Positions 1-12,099 of a stretch of DNA of 64,000 bases are shown here, one piece after another. A model generated the notes under the pieces. The model was given only the letters and a program-made list of their open reading frames with translations. It was not told where the DNA came from and searched no databases. The DNA comes from Isoperla grammatica (Eukaryota; Arthropoda; Insecta; Plecoptera; Perlodidae): NCBI GenBank assembly GCA_945910005.1, contig OX246749.1:30232476-30296475 (forward strand), read 5' to 3'. Position 1 is the stretch's first letter, and every line of letters begins with the position of its first letter. Both the position numbers and the translations under genes were made by a program.

Positions 1-540
1 CTTAGAAAAAACGCTGATATTAAAAAATATATATATAGTTTTTTGGTGATGATAAACTTGAAACGAAAAATATATGTTCATATCAAGTGATTTATTCTGT
101 AGCAGAAAAACACCGGTTTGAGTGGTAAATGCGCTTGAATAATTAATGGTTCATGTCATACTATATGGGTGCGTTATTTCCCATAAGCACAATGCTTTCA
201 CCCGCGCTCTCCCTAGCGGCAGCGAAGACAACTTCTAGCAGCAGCTCCCGAAGATATCGGCACACCCTCCCCCCTCGCCCTCACCGACACGTTGCCTCAC
301 AACCCTCTTATCTTTTATTGTATTAAACTTGGAACTGAGCTTATCTCTCTATCTTACCTACATCACTTATATTATAAGCAGCCCACAGTGGCTCTCTTGC
401 TGCCTTTGGTAAAGTTTGAGCCCAGGCATTCTCCAGGTTCGAGTCCTGTTTAGTCATGGATTCCGTATGGAGTGGTTTTTATCTTCATGATTTCACCACT
501 CACTGTCTCGATAATCATCGTTGCCAAAATATGATTACGT
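1..540 (+). repeat. Segmental duplication, proximal copy (intron 1 of Ig gene 1)
   Basis: This stretch matches 59592-60135 nearly base for base, with a few substitutions and small indels. Both begin with the same AT-rich run, pass through the same GC-rich segment (near 200-300 here, near 59790-59890 there) and end at GATTACG. The distal copy lies 1.25 kb after a signal-peptide exon, so this copy should be in intron 1 of gene 1, with the gene 1 signal exon upstream of the window. It contains a tRNA-like box B (GGTTCGAGTCC near 437), which suggests a SINE remnant within the duplication. Confidence 0.85.
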
Positions 541-754
541 AAAGGCTACATACATACATACCATCATCAACAGTGAGATCAATATAATATAATATAGCCG
601 TCCCTCTTAGTCTCAGACATAATTTGTTGTGTATTATTTTGTAAATTTTATGATTGAGAAGTGATTTTAAAAATAAAATGGTGTTCATAACGGAAAACTA
701 ATTGTTTGAATAATAATTTGAATGCAGAATTATGTATTTTGATGGAAATTTCTG

Positions 755-860
755 TGTAGGGCTGCGGTACTATGTGTAATGTAATGCAGAAAGTATAAGG
801 TTCAAACCCCGGTCGGGGCATGGGTTTTTGTAATTTGAAACTTGACTTTAACCCATCGAT
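755..860 (+). repeat. tRNA-derived SINE-like fragment
   Basis: A box-B-like motif GGTTCAAACCC (about 799) is followed by a segment that also occurs at 13086-13200, where a box-A-like motif precedes it. The shared tail runs into 'TTTTGTAATTTGAAACTTGA' here and a similar sequence there. It looks like a degraded tRNA-derived SINE. It is not a functional tRNA, because no cloverleaf can be closed. Confidence 0.4.
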
Positions 861-974
861 ATGGTTCTGGTGTACCGGTATTATGGTAACGGTGAATTTA
901 GAGCCGGCATTACAACAAAGCACGGTAGCAGCCTATAAATGTCCCCCACTGAAAGTCAGTTGTTCTAACTAAGT

Positions 975-1605
975 GGGTCTTTATTAATTCATTTATTCAT
1001 TTATTCATTTATTCATTAATTCATTTATTTATTTATTTATTAATTCATTCATTCTTTTTTCATTTATTTACTTATGTATTCATTTATTCATTTATTATTT
1101 ATTCATTTTCTCATTTATTTATTTATTCATTGATTCATTTTTTCATTCATTCATTTATTTATTCATTCATTCGTTCCTTCATTCATTAATTCATTCAGTT
1201 GTTCATTTTATTTAGTTATTCATTTTAGTTATTTAGCAATTTACTTTTTTACTTATTTACTTGTTTACTTGTTTGCTTGATTACTTGTTCACTTGTTTAG
1301 TTGTTTTACATATTCTTTATTTGCTTTTTTACTTATTCAACTTATTGTTATTCTTTGCTTACTAACTTAACCCTTAATTGATTAATTAATGAATTATTTA
1401 ATTAATTCTTTCATTCATTTATTCATTCATCCATTCATTTATTCATTCATTCATTCATTCATCCATCCATTCATCCATTCTATCATTACTTAATTAATTA
1501 ATTTATTCATTCATTCAAGTATTCATTAATTCATTAAATTATTCATTTATTAACTTAATTAATTATTAATTAATTTTTTATTTACTTATTTAGGTATTTG
1601 CTTGT
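975..1605. repeat. Degenerate ATTC/ATTT tetranucleotide tract
   Basis: About 600 bases consist almost only of TTCATTTA, TTCATTCA and TTAATTAA-type words. It is a decayed tetranucleotide microsatellite with no coding signal. Confidence 0.9.
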
Positions 1606-1892
1606 TTAAGCAAGAGGTGTTGCTTTTATTCATTGAACAATCTTATACAAGTTATGTTTTTGACGATACTTAAGAAGTTGCCAATATGACAATACCTTTG
1701 GTGTGTACAGGGTGCCAACTGACATCTTGTTAGAGGGGCGTGGGTAGAAACGGGTCTGGGGCGAAGCCCTAGCCGCCGAAAGCAAACTTTTTTGGGGTAT
1801 TATTGCCCTCGAGATGGCCTTAGAAGCAATGTCAGGTATTATTTTGAAGATATTTTACTCTCGTATTTTAAGCTTTCCTCAATATCAAGACC

Positions 1893-3665
1893 AGCCTGGC
1901 ATATTGTCCTGGCCCATCGTTGATGCCTGGCAAGTAGTCCTAGCCCCTAAGTGACGTCACAGTGTAGCCTGGCATATTGTCCTGGCCCATCAATGATGCC
2001 TGGCAAGTAGTCCTAGCCCCTAAGTGACGTCACAGTGTAGCCTGGCATATTGTCCTGGCCCATCAATGATGCCTGGCAAGTAGTCCTAGCCCCTAAGTGA
2101 CGTCACAGTGTAGCCTGGCATATTGTCCTGGCCCATCAATGATGCCTGGCAAGTAGTCCTAGCCCCTAAGTGACGTCACAGTGTAGCCTGGCATATTGTC
2201 CTGGCCCATCAATGATGCCTGGCAAGTAGTCCTAGCCCCTAAGTGACGTCACAGTGTAGCCTGGCATATTGTCCTGGCCCATCAATGATGCCTGGCAAGT
2301 AGTCCTAGCCCCTAAGTGACGTCACAGTGTAGCCTGGCATATTGTCCTGGCCCATCAATGATGCCTGGCAAGTAGTCCTAGCCCCTAAGTGACGTCACAG
2401 TGTAGCCTGGCATATTGTCCTGGCCCATCAATGATGTCTGGCAAGTAGTCCTAGCCCCTAAGTGACGTCACAGTGTAGCCTGGCATATTGTCCTGGCCCA
2501 TCAATGATGCCTGGCAAGTAGTCCTAGCCCCTAAGTGACGTCACAGTGTAGCCTGGCATATTGTCCTGGCCCATCAATGATGCCTGGCAAGTAGTCCTAG
2601 CCCCTAAGTGACGTCACAGTGTAGCCTGGCATATTGTCCTGGCCCATCAATGATGCCTGGCAAGTAGTCCTAGCCCCTAAGTGACGTCACAGTGTAGCCT
2701 GGCATATTGTCCTGGCCCATCAATGATGCCTGGCAAGTAGTCCTAGCCCCTAAGTGACGTCACAGTGTAGCCTGGCATATTGTCCTGGCCCATCAATGAT
2801 GCCTGGCAAGTAGTCCTAGCCCCTAAGTGACGTCACAGTGTAGCCTGGCATATTGTCCTGGCCCATCAATGATGCCTGGCAAGTAGTCCTAGCCCCTAAG
2901 TGACGTCACAGTGTAGCCTGGCATATTGTCCTGGCCCATAAATGATGCCTGGCAAGTAGTCCTAGCCCCTAAGTGACGTCACAGTGTAGCCTGGCATATT
3001 GTCCTGGCCCATCAATGATGCCTGGCAAGTAGTCCTAGCCCCTAAGTGACGTCACAGTGTAGCCTGGCATATTGTCCTGGCCCATCAATGATGCCTGGCA
3101 AGTAGTCCTAGCCCCTAAGTGACGTCACAGTGTAGCCTGGCATATTGTCCTGGCCCATCAATGATGCCTGGCAAGTAGTCCTAGCCCCTAAATGACGTCA
3201 CAGTGTAGCCTGGCATATTGTCCTGGCCCATCAATGATGCCTGGCAAGTAGTCCTAGCCCCTAAGTGACGTCACAGTGTAGCCTGGCATATTGTCCTGGC
3301 CCATCAATGATGCCTGGCAAGTAGTCCTAGCCCCTAAGTGACGTCACAGTGTAGCCTGGCATATTGTCCTGGCCCATCAATGATGCCTGGCAAGTAGTCC
3401 TAGCCCCTAAGTGACGTCACAGTGTAGCCTGGCATATTGTCCTGGCCCATCAATGATGCCTGGCAAGTAGTCCTAGCCCCTAAGTGACGTCACAGTGTAG
3501 CCTGGCATATTGTCCTGGCACATCAATGATGTCTGGCAAGTAGTCCTAGCCCCTAAGTGACGTCACAGTGTAGCCTGGCATATTGTCCTGGCCCATCAAT
3601 GATGCCTGGCAAGTAGTCCTAGCCCCTAAGTGACGTCACAGTGTAGCCTGGCATATTGTCCTGGG
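1893..3665. repeat. 73-bp minisatellite, 24 units
   Basis: The 73-bp period starts at 1893 and the last unit boundary is at 3645, which gives exactly 24 full units and a partial one, with no indels. Only scattered substitutions distinguish the units (for example GATGTCTGG in two units, TAAATGACG in one). Each unit contains GTGACGTCAC, which includes the perfect palindrome TGACGTCA (the CRE/ATF consensus). No reading frame stays open. It lies in intron 1 of gene 1. Confidence 0.97.
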
Positions 3666-3683
3666 GTCGCCTGGCAAATTGTC

Positions 3684-4110
3684 CGGTTACCTGTGAAGTT
3701 AGCCCTCCATGGTAGCACTAACTCACAAAACTTCACCTAAGTTAGTGCTGAGTTAGTGCTAATAAGCGCCGTTTGAATGTCAGTTTGTGCTATAATAATA
3801 CTGTAGTTATTAATAAAAAAACTGTTGGGGGCTAACTTCACGCAGCCCCCCCCCCCCATGTTAGCACTAATACTCAAAACATCACCAGAGTTAGTGCTGA
3901 GTTAGTGCTAATAACTGCCGTTGGAATTACAGTTTGTGCTGCACTAATACTTAAGTTAATAATAAAAAATAATTAAGGTGGCTATCTTCACGCCCCCCCC
4001 CCCCCCCCCTCCAGCCCATGTAAGCAATTCCTATCAAAACTTCACCTGAGTTAGTGCTAATAATTGCCGTTGGAATTACAGTTTGTGCCGCACTATTACT
4101 GTAGATTATA
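3684..4110 (+). repeat. About 150-bp repeat, three units, left inverted copy
   Basis: Three diverged units of roughly 150 bp each contain GTTAGTGCTGAGTTAGTGCT, a TTTGTGCT motif and a G/C homopolymer next to GAAGTTAGCCC. The same family occurs in the opposite orientation at 10555-10972. The outer ends also correspond in inverted orientation (CTGTGAAGTTAGCCC near 3690; its counterpart near 10965). Confidence 0.75.
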
Positions 4111-4162
4111 ATGCAAAATTACTTAGTTACTTACTCACTTACTTATTACTTACTTACTTACA

Positions 4163-4197
<35 letters not shown>

Positions 4198-4240
4198 CTA
4201 CTTACTTACTTACCTACTTACGTACTTACCTACTTCATGA
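4111..4240. repeat. CTTA tetranucleotide microsatellite
   Basis: This is an almost uninterrupted run of TTAC/CTTA words. The apparent Tyr/Leu/Thr-rich reading frame through it is an artefact of the repeat. Confidence 0.9.
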
Positions 4241-5970
4241 TACATAATAATATGCCTTTATGTTTCTTATTTCTTCCCAGACTGCTATTAGTAGTCAAAC
4301 GTGACGCGCGAGTGCAGGGGCGTTTCCTGGTATCAGAATCAGGTGGGGCAAATAAATTCTACGCTAAATAAATCAAAGGGGAGTCTGGGGGGGGGGGGTA
4401 GCCCCCTAGCGAATATGTGCCCCGGCAAAATTTTTAATTCCTCGATTGTGTTTGGAGCATTTCAACGAGTTCTAGGCTCTCTATTGTACCGAGTAGGTAA
4501 CATAATTATAACTGGGCCACTGGGTATGCCTATGAGATATTTAATATCAAAAGCCACTAGCGATTCCTTTAATAATTGCAAGAGATCATGCTTTATCGAT
4601 CGTTGTATACTAATTCGTATGTTTGTGGTTGATGGGAGCCTAGATTTATAATTTGAAGCTTTTCTGGGAGGTTAACGCATTTATTTTGATGGGCAACATA
4701 TTAGTGATCGACGTAATTCATAATCAAAACGCACGGTAATACACACATATAAGACAACAACATTGTAACATTCACTTTACTAACGTTACGCCTAGGTCCA
4801 GGCCTAGTATTATACCATGCACGTCAGTCTGCACCAGTAAGGTTATGCAGTATGCACACAGCCACTTGAAGTAAGCATTGGCATTTGGATTTTGGACCAA
4901 AAATAAATGTCGACTAATTAATCATATTTTAAATGGTCAACCTATATTCTAATAAATACTTAATGATAATAATTTTAATATTATTTGCGTGTCGCGTTTG
5001 ATTTTATTACGAAAACCGATCCTCAAGGCATTTTATAAGGCCATATGGGTAAATAAGAAATAACTCACTATTTAATAGGTTAGGTTGCATGACCCAGCCA
5101 CTTACAATACACATCTTAAGAATTGGTTCTAATAGTAGCATGCCGTCCAAAATTCTGATAAGTTTTCGATATTGAAGAGCTAACCTGGCGTTATGCACAG
5201 CTGAAATGCAACACACTCATACACAGTAATGAAAACACAATCATTTGTAAAAATATCTACGAATTTTATTTCATATTTTCTGAGTATAAAAGCAAACTAA
5301 GCTACTAGAAAATAAAAAATTCTGGAAAGGTTACTAATACATACAGCATTACATCACATACTCAAATACTATCATACATTTTCTGTTGGAGTATTTACTG
5401 ATTGTTCATCGTCACGACTTTATCACAACCTTAAACATTAATGCGATAATAACTAGTTCGGTAAGATTGTTGTGATATAATATCATGTACGCCAGGTCAG
5501 GCAGTAACGCCCAGTATACAAATTAATTATTTATTGATAACATTTTTACAATATCTAATACTTATGACGATCTATATACAATTAAACACTCTGACCATCC
5601 CTTTTTTATATAACTTTTAATGTTGGTCGTGTTTTTACTGCTAAAATAGTAATTTTTTGCTTGGTGTAAACTGTCAATTATTTCTTTAAACTAAAATGTA
5701 TTCATAGGTTGCACATACGTCACATCTTTGCGCGTAGCGGCCACATTTGTGATCAAACTTTGACGTTGCCATGAAGAAACAATTAAAGGCTGTTGTAATA
5801 GAACACATACATTCTTAGTTCTTTAAAAATCGGCATTTTTTTAAAACAAAAATTGGTATGTGTAGTAATGTTTTATTTTTGTATTATGTATGTTTACTTT
5901 TTAAATTGTAAATAAGCATATTTTATTAAATTTAAATATTATTTGCCAATGAACTAGGATTGGTCCTCAT
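4241..5970. other. Non-coding intronic stretch with a transposon fragment
   Basis: Bases 4300-4440 contain a degraded relative of the interior of the hAT-type element at 56018 (TGGGGCAAATAAATT, then GAGTCTGGGG and a G run). The rest is AT-rich DNA without credible exons. Short open frames here show no recognisable domain and no splice context. Confidence 0.5.
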
Positions 5971-6983
5971 CAGTAGGGAAGTCTCATCAAAAATAAATAT
6001 TCCTCAAAGTACCTAAAAATGGAAGATCATTATCTAAAAATACGGGCGGTATAATTTGTATATCTGAGAAGCGTATATTTCCAATTCTATTAGCATTTTC
6101 AGTTTGAAATTTGGAACTTCCCGTTCCGTAATTGAAAAACGGCTCTTGACGTCATATGTCATGTAAACAACTGCCTCCTTGAAGTATTCTTAATAATATC
6201 AACGATATTAAGTTGGACATTTTACAATATCTAGGATGCAGTGACTTTACAACAATGTCTTTTATACCACTGTTTTCTTCAGAAAATACATTTTGATACA
6301 GTATTTACCAAAACGTGTTTAAAATAATGCAATTATTTAACATATTGTTGTTAATTAATGTTGAGAAGTGTTCATTTACTTACTAGAAATAAACGTTGGT
6401 TCAGTTTAAGTCTTATGAGAGCAATAATCTACTAAAGGGTGGGATTTCAGTACTATTTGTATGATATAAAATTATTGTTTACCGACATATGACGTCAGAA
6501 CCTTCTAATCACGAGCAAGATGGCGCAGGTTCGTTTCTGAGCGTGTTTTGACAGCAATATCTTTGACTTGCTGTTAAAGCGATGTTAATGCACCTTTCGA
6601 GCCGAAACCAATAGGGCACTAGCAACACCGAAAGACAACAATGAAATAAATGAATTGAACTGATGGACAAACCATCAGCTGTCAAAATAATAAAATTGCA
6701 ACCATAGAAATAAAAACAAGTGTAGCAATAGTAACTGCTCGCCATTTAAAACTTTTAATGATAGACAACGACTAAGTGAAAGTTTTGTATGTGTATTAGT
6801 TTGTTTTTGTTTTGTTTTCCAAAATCAGACGAAATTATTTTTTGACAGCTTGTTGTATGTCCATCGATTCAATTCATTTGTTTCATTGTTGTCTTTTGGT
6901 GTTGCTAGTGCCCTATTAGTTCCCCTTTATTTTAACTTGAGGTAACCAGAAAGCAAATAAATATGCGTGAGACTTCCCTATTG
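5971..6983. mobile_element. Putative DNA-transposon remnant with short terminal inverted repeats
   Basis: CAGTAGGGAAGTCTCA at 5971 is mirrored by TGAGACTTCCCTATTG ending at 6983, one mismatch apart. The interior carries a second, diverged inverted repeat (about 6585-6690 against 6830-6925, sharing CACTAGCAACACC and its complement). No exact target-site duplication is seen (GTCCTCAT against TGTCGCAA), and there is no transposase frame. It is probably an old non-autonomous element. Confidence 0.5.
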
Positions 6984-7140
6984 TGTCGCAATCATGGCCG
7001 CTGTGACGTCACGTGGGAACTATAAATACATTTTCGAATTGTAACAAGTAGGGTTAATACACATACATTCGAATCTAGATACCCACGGATGTGGTGAGAA
7101 ACAATGAGTCTGTAAATGTACAGGTTTGTAATCTGACATA

Positions 7141-7355
7141 TGCATATCTTCTTCTATCTTCTTCTATCTTCTTCTTCTATCTTCTATATATGTCTTCTTC
7201 TATCTTCTATCTTCTATCTTCTATCTTCTATCTTCTTTCTTCTTCTTCTTCTATTCTATCTATCTTCTTCTATCTTCTTCTTCTTCTTCTTCTTCTTCTT
7301 CTTCTTCTTCTTCTTTTTCTTCTTCTTCTTCTTCTTCTTCTTCTTCTTTTTCTTA
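7141..7355. repeat. CTT/CTATCTT pyrimidine microsatellite
   Basis: A TCTTCTATCTT-type region passes into pure (CTT)n. The Leu/Phe/Ser-rich and Arg-rich frames on the two strands are artefacts of this tract. Confidence 0.95.
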
Positions 7356-7363
7356 TATATAAA

Positions 7364-7657
7364 AATATTACATGAAAAAAATATATTTTTTTAAAAACAA
7401 CGCTTATATTTAAATGCACTAAAAAGTAAAAAATAAATTTTCGCCCACCAAATTTTTGCCTCACTCGGAAAATAAAAGCGTTGGGCTTTCGGTATTGACA
7501 TAGATTGCAGTATTCTGCTGTTTATGCAGGGAAAGCGCCCAACGCTTTTATTTTCCGAGTGAGGCAAAAATTTGTTGGGCGAAAATTTATTTTTACTTTT
7601 TAGTGCATTTAAATATAAGCGTTGTTTTTTTAAAAAATATATTTTTTTCATGTAATA
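7364..7657. repeat. Long perfect-type foldback (hairpin) element
   Basis: Arms of about 125 bp (7364-7490 and 7531-7657) are near-perfect reverse complements around a loop of about 40 bp. Matching landmarks include TTGCCTCACTCGGAAAATAA in the left arm and its complement in the right. The arms differ by only a few indels, so this is a young MITE-like or foldback insertion. Confidence 0.9.
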
Positions 7658-7699
7658 TTATTTTATACTTTTAAGTCTTAAAGAATCTTGCAATCGAAT

Positions 7700-8580
7700 A
7701 TATATCGAATATCGATTAATTAATTATGATGGTCTAATTGATTATTTAGTAAATATGACAATTGATTCATATATTGTCATTGAGAATACGTCTGTGTGCA
7801 AACTTTCAGCTCAATTCTCGTTCTAAAGTGAGTGTTTTATCGATCCCCATATAAAACATCAATTCATTAATTATGATGGCTTAATTGATTATTTAGTAAA
7901 TATGACAATTGGTTCATGTATTGTCATTAAGAATACGTCTGTGTAAAAACTTTCAGCTCATTTCGACATTCGGAAGTGGGTTAAACATCGATTCCCATAT
8001 AAAACATTAATTAATTATGATGAATTAATTGAATATTTAGTAAATATGACAATTGATTCGTGTATTGTCATTAAAAATACGTCTGTGTGAAAACTTTCAG
8101 CTCAATTCAACGTTGGAAAGTGGGTGAAATATCGATTTCCATATAAAACACCAATTAATTAATTATGATAAATTAATTGATTATTTAGTTAATATGACAA
8201 TTGATTCGTGTATTGTCATTAAGAATACGTCTGTGTGAAAACTTTCAACTCGATTTGAGTTGGAAAGTGGATAAAACATCGATTTCCATATAAAACATTA
8301 ATTAATTAATTTTGATGAATTAATTGACAATTTAGTAAATATGACAATTGATTCGTGTATTGTCATTAAGAATACGTCTGTGTGAAAACATTCAACTCGA
8401 TTTGACGTTGGAAAGTGGGTTAAACATTGATTTCCATATAAAACATTAATTAATTAATTATGATGAATTAATTGACAATTTAGTAAATATGACAGTTGAT
8501 TCATGTATTGTCATCAGGAATACTTCTGTGTAAAAATTTCAGCTTGATCGGACATCTAGAAGTAGGTGGAATATCGATTC
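7700..8580. repeat. About 147-bp satellite, six units
   Basis: Six diverged units are anchored by ATTGTCAT(T/C) followed by GAATACGTCTGTG at about 7773, 7919, 8064, 8212, 8359 and 8507 (spacing 144-148). Each unit also carries TTTAGTAAATATGACA and a CATATAAAACA segment. It is non-coding. Confidence 0.92.
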
Positions 8581-10240
8581 AAAGATTCCGTCCAGACAAA
8601 CAAGGCAAGTTAATATAAGCGTTGTAATAAAATAAAAAAATGTCTGTTTGTCCTTTATGCATGACTACACCATTCATCCGATCTCCATGAAACTTGGCAC
8701 ATATATGTATTTTTTTACGGGGAAGATTTGTACGAGAGCGATTTGTTAAAAAGTGGCCCATGTTTCGAGAAAACGGCCCTTTTTGGCCCAAAGTATAAGG
8801 TATAGGAAGTTTTGTTGTAGTGTCTGAATCATTCATTTATTCACTGCCTTCTCTACATCCCTCAAGATACATTGTACCTAGCTTCCGTTTCCAAGTCGCA
8901 TAGGGGGCGGTGTACACTGTGATAGGATCATGGACAACATTTCCCTTCACACAACTTTTGTTTGTTTTGTTGTTTTTGTGATGATTTGAAAAGTCATTGA
9001 ATTATCACTAAAATCTCCACGAGTTTTCACCGAGGGCACATTTCTTGACAAACTTGAAAAAAGTTGAAAAAGGAAAAATAAAAAATAAATTTGAAAAACA
9101 ATTATTTTCATGTTCAAACATTTGAAAGTGGAAGAAAAAATTTCAAGTACCCCTATGTACATGTCATGTAAAACTGTCGTAAATACTTGAGTAAAGAAAG
9201 AAACTTGAAAATTGTGTGATTCTGAAAAAAGAAAAAAATTAAATTACAAAACAAAATAAAGTACAAAAAGTATATATATATCATGTAAAACTGTCGTGGA
9301 TACTTGAGTAAAGATAGAAACTTGAAAAATTGTGGGATTCGAATCGCGGACCCTTATAACACTTGACTCTTGAACTCTATATACTATGCTACAACATTGG
9401 GCAGTTTATCCAATACGCATCGTGCAACACGGGCGCCTATAAAAAGTCCGGGTTGAACTTTTTCTACAAATATTAACTCGAAGTCTGTAAGTCATATGGT
9501 TCGGTCGCAGGGAGCCATCAAAGACAAAATGAGTGTCGAAGTTGATTTTCTTCAGATTACATCGATGTAAACGGCACCCCCCCGTCGTCGGGTTTTGAGC
9601 TTTTTGGATGAAATAAAAACGAAACATATTTGATAAAGAATGGAAGAAACAAATTCCGTCGAAAAATTCCGATAAAATTACTAAGAAATTCGTACTTTGG
9701 GCGGTCAAAAACAAAAATGTTGAATTCCCGCACGTTCAAAAGCTTCCCAGTACGTCCCGGTAAACGTGTGGTCAATCAAGCTTCTTAGATCGCAGCAACG
9801 CGCGACGGGTAAGCTAGTACAATAATACGAATCTCGTACTATATTGTCAAAGCACACATCAAGTCCAGTATCAATACAAACAGTAAAATGCATGTAATAA
9901 CAGGATGTAAATACACTATATACACTGCAGATTACATACATTTTGATATCTAATATTTATAACGTGTACATATAAAGTAGACCAGGAGCGTGGAATGGTA
10001 AATAAAACGGGATAAAATAGTTGGTTTATGTATGTATGTATGATATAAAAAATTTGAGTCAGAGATTACCAATGTCAGAAATATACTTTTAAATACGTAA
10101 TTTCAATGGGCTTATAGTATAGTATAGTTAAACTGTACATCCATATATCATGTATACATGTTGACCGGGAGGGTGGGGTAGTCTGCGTGTGCGTGTGCGC
10201 GCGTGCATTTGCGAATGGGTGTGGAAATGGATTCATGCAT
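8581..10240. other. Non-coding stretch with small dispersed repeats
   Basis: Two copies of a segment starting ATGTAAAACTGTCGT occur near 9163 and 9281. After the second, a GATTCGAATC box-B-like word (about 9336) hints at a SINE. Bases 8640-8790 carry text reminiscent of widely dispersed repeats (CCATGAAACTTGGCACA), but I cannot assign the family. Short minus-strand frames at 8579-8836, 9406-9714 and 9705-9941 have no recognisable domain. Confidence 0.4.
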
Positions 10241-10241
10241 T

Positions 10242-10419
10242 CACACATGAGTTCCGAATCATCTGACATGAATTATCATCGTTTGCACGGATAACATTAT
10301 TTATTTATTTATTTATTTATATATTTATTTATTTATAAGTAACTGAATAAAAAAATAAATCAATAATGTTATCCGTGAATACGATAATTCACGTTAGATG
10401 ATTCGGAATTCATTATAAG
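10242..10419. repeat. Imperfect hairpin around an ATTT tract
   Basis: The sequence CGGATAACATTATT (about 10289) is mirrored by AATAATGTTATCCG (about 10364), and the flanking GAATCATCTGACATGAATTA is partly mirrored as well. The loop is (ATTT)n. It is a small foldback element. Confidence 0.75.
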
Positions 10420-10554
10420 ATACACAGATAACATGGTCATTCATCATCACTGATCTGCACAAGAACATTATTTCTATTCTTCATCATAGAATATATACAT
10501 GACCGTATGTTCAACAGTGTTGTTAAGCTACACTTATTCATTGGTCTTCAATCC

Positions 10555-10972
10555 CGCAGTATTAGTGCAGCACAAACTGTAATTCCAACGGCACTTATTA
10601 GCACTAACTCGGCACTAACTCCAGTGAAGGTTTGAGAGTTAGTGCTAACATGGGGGGGGGGGCTGCGTGAAGTTAGCCCCCCCCCCACAGTATTTTATTA
10701 GAAAGTACAGTATGAGTGCAGCACAAACTGTAATTCTAATTGCACTTATTAGCACTAACTCTGGTAAAGGTTTGAGAGTTAGAACTAACATGGGGGGGCT
10801 GCGTGAAGTTAGCCCTCCCCCCCCCCACAGTTTTTTTATTAATAAGTACAGTATCAGTGCAGCACAAACTGTAATTCCAACGGCACTTATTAGCACTTAC
10901 TCAGGACTAACTCTGGTGAAGGTTTGAGAGTTAGTGCTAACAAGGGGCGGGCTTACTTCACGGACCTGACCG
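10555..10972 (-). repeat. About 150-bp repeat, three units, right inverted copy
   Basis: Three units of GCAGCACAAACTGTAATT, a TTAGCACTAACTC motif, GTTAGTGCTAACA, a G run, CTGCGTGAAGTTAGCCC and a C run are seen. They are the reverse complement of the family at 3684-4110, so the two clusters face each other across about 6.4 kb. Open frames on both strands here follow the repeat and show no domain. Confidence 0.75.
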
Positions 10973-12099
10973 CAACCCTCCCCGCATACCTTTCTCGCAA
11001 ACGCTCACCGGTACCGAGTGGAGGTGAAAAAGGGGGAAGGTAAATTATTACATAATCCGTGACGACAATACCTTGTACGTTACAGAGAGAGCAGTATATA
11101 ATATATACTCGTCGTACAACAACTTCGGTAATGCTTTCGTCATCAATCAATGACGTGTTTACGGTCTCGGCCAACCCGAGCAGGTATTTGAATAAGCCAC
11201 GGCCGCTGGTTGGCTGCCGCTCACCCACCCGTGACGGAAGCATTACCGAAGTTATTGTACTTCAACTAAAGCAACAAAGGACTCAATAAATTTAAAGTTG
11301 TTCTGAATCGGCCTTGTTGATTCTGGTATCTGTTCGCTGGTGTTCGCAGTGTCCAATCACTGATTCATGTGTTTCATATTTGAAAAATAGATCTCACTCG
11401 TCGATGGTGTTCGGAGCCTGCAGGGTTGGTTTAGTCGCTTTAAATAAAAGTCCCCCACTGCAAATCAGTCGTGTTACTGCGTGGGTAGACTCTATAAATA
11501 CGAATGTATTTATTTTATTTATAGCTTAGCCGCACCTGCAATGCTGAAAGTGCAGTGCGAGCGTGGTAACAGTGATACAACGTCACAGAACTGTAAGCAA
11601 ATCCTAACACAAATTGCAACACCGTACTTTTTGTATAATTCTACCTGCATGTCGTATTATGTCAAGACTTCCTTAATGGCGAATATGTTATCGTAAGGTA
11701 TACTAACTAGACTTTGGAATATGCGAGTAAATACGGCACACGTAGCGCGTTTGAAATCAATTACCTGCATTATGAAAATTAGATATTCTTCTCGTTGAAG
11801 CATCGATTAGGAAGAGAAAACATGGCAGATTAACGAGCAATTGAGTTCATAAAGCTACCGCTAATAGTTCGTTTGCTATGACATACGACATATCTCGTCT
11901 CCCGCCGATGCTAGCAGTCAGTAAGATCGACGTCACAAAAAATAATTAAAAACGCCCGCGCTCAAGTGAATTCAATTAACTTGTTAATAATGTATTGTTA
12001 ATTCCTGGAGTGGATATGCAAATATTAATTTTCGCTGTTATTTTAACAATAAAGCAATAGATTTAATGGGTATTATCGTATATAGACCCAGAGTTTCGA
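10973..12099. other. Non-coding stretch with a short inverted repeat
   Basis: An inverted pair TTCGGTAATGCTTTCGTCA (about 11124) and its diverged complement (about 11231-11251) frames a 100-bp loop. A 'TCCCCCACTG...GTGGGT' module at about 11438-11488 resembles one at 940-980. No exon with credible splice sites was found. Confidence 0.45.

Noticed and set aside
5971..6983. 8-bp target duplication for the TIR element
   Set aside because: Flanks GTCCTCAT and TGTCGCAA or GTCGCAAT match at only about five of eight positions, so the superfamily cannot be assigned.
7091..7464. Leu/Phe-rich and Arg-rich small proteins
   Set aside because: They are translations of the CTT microsatellite.
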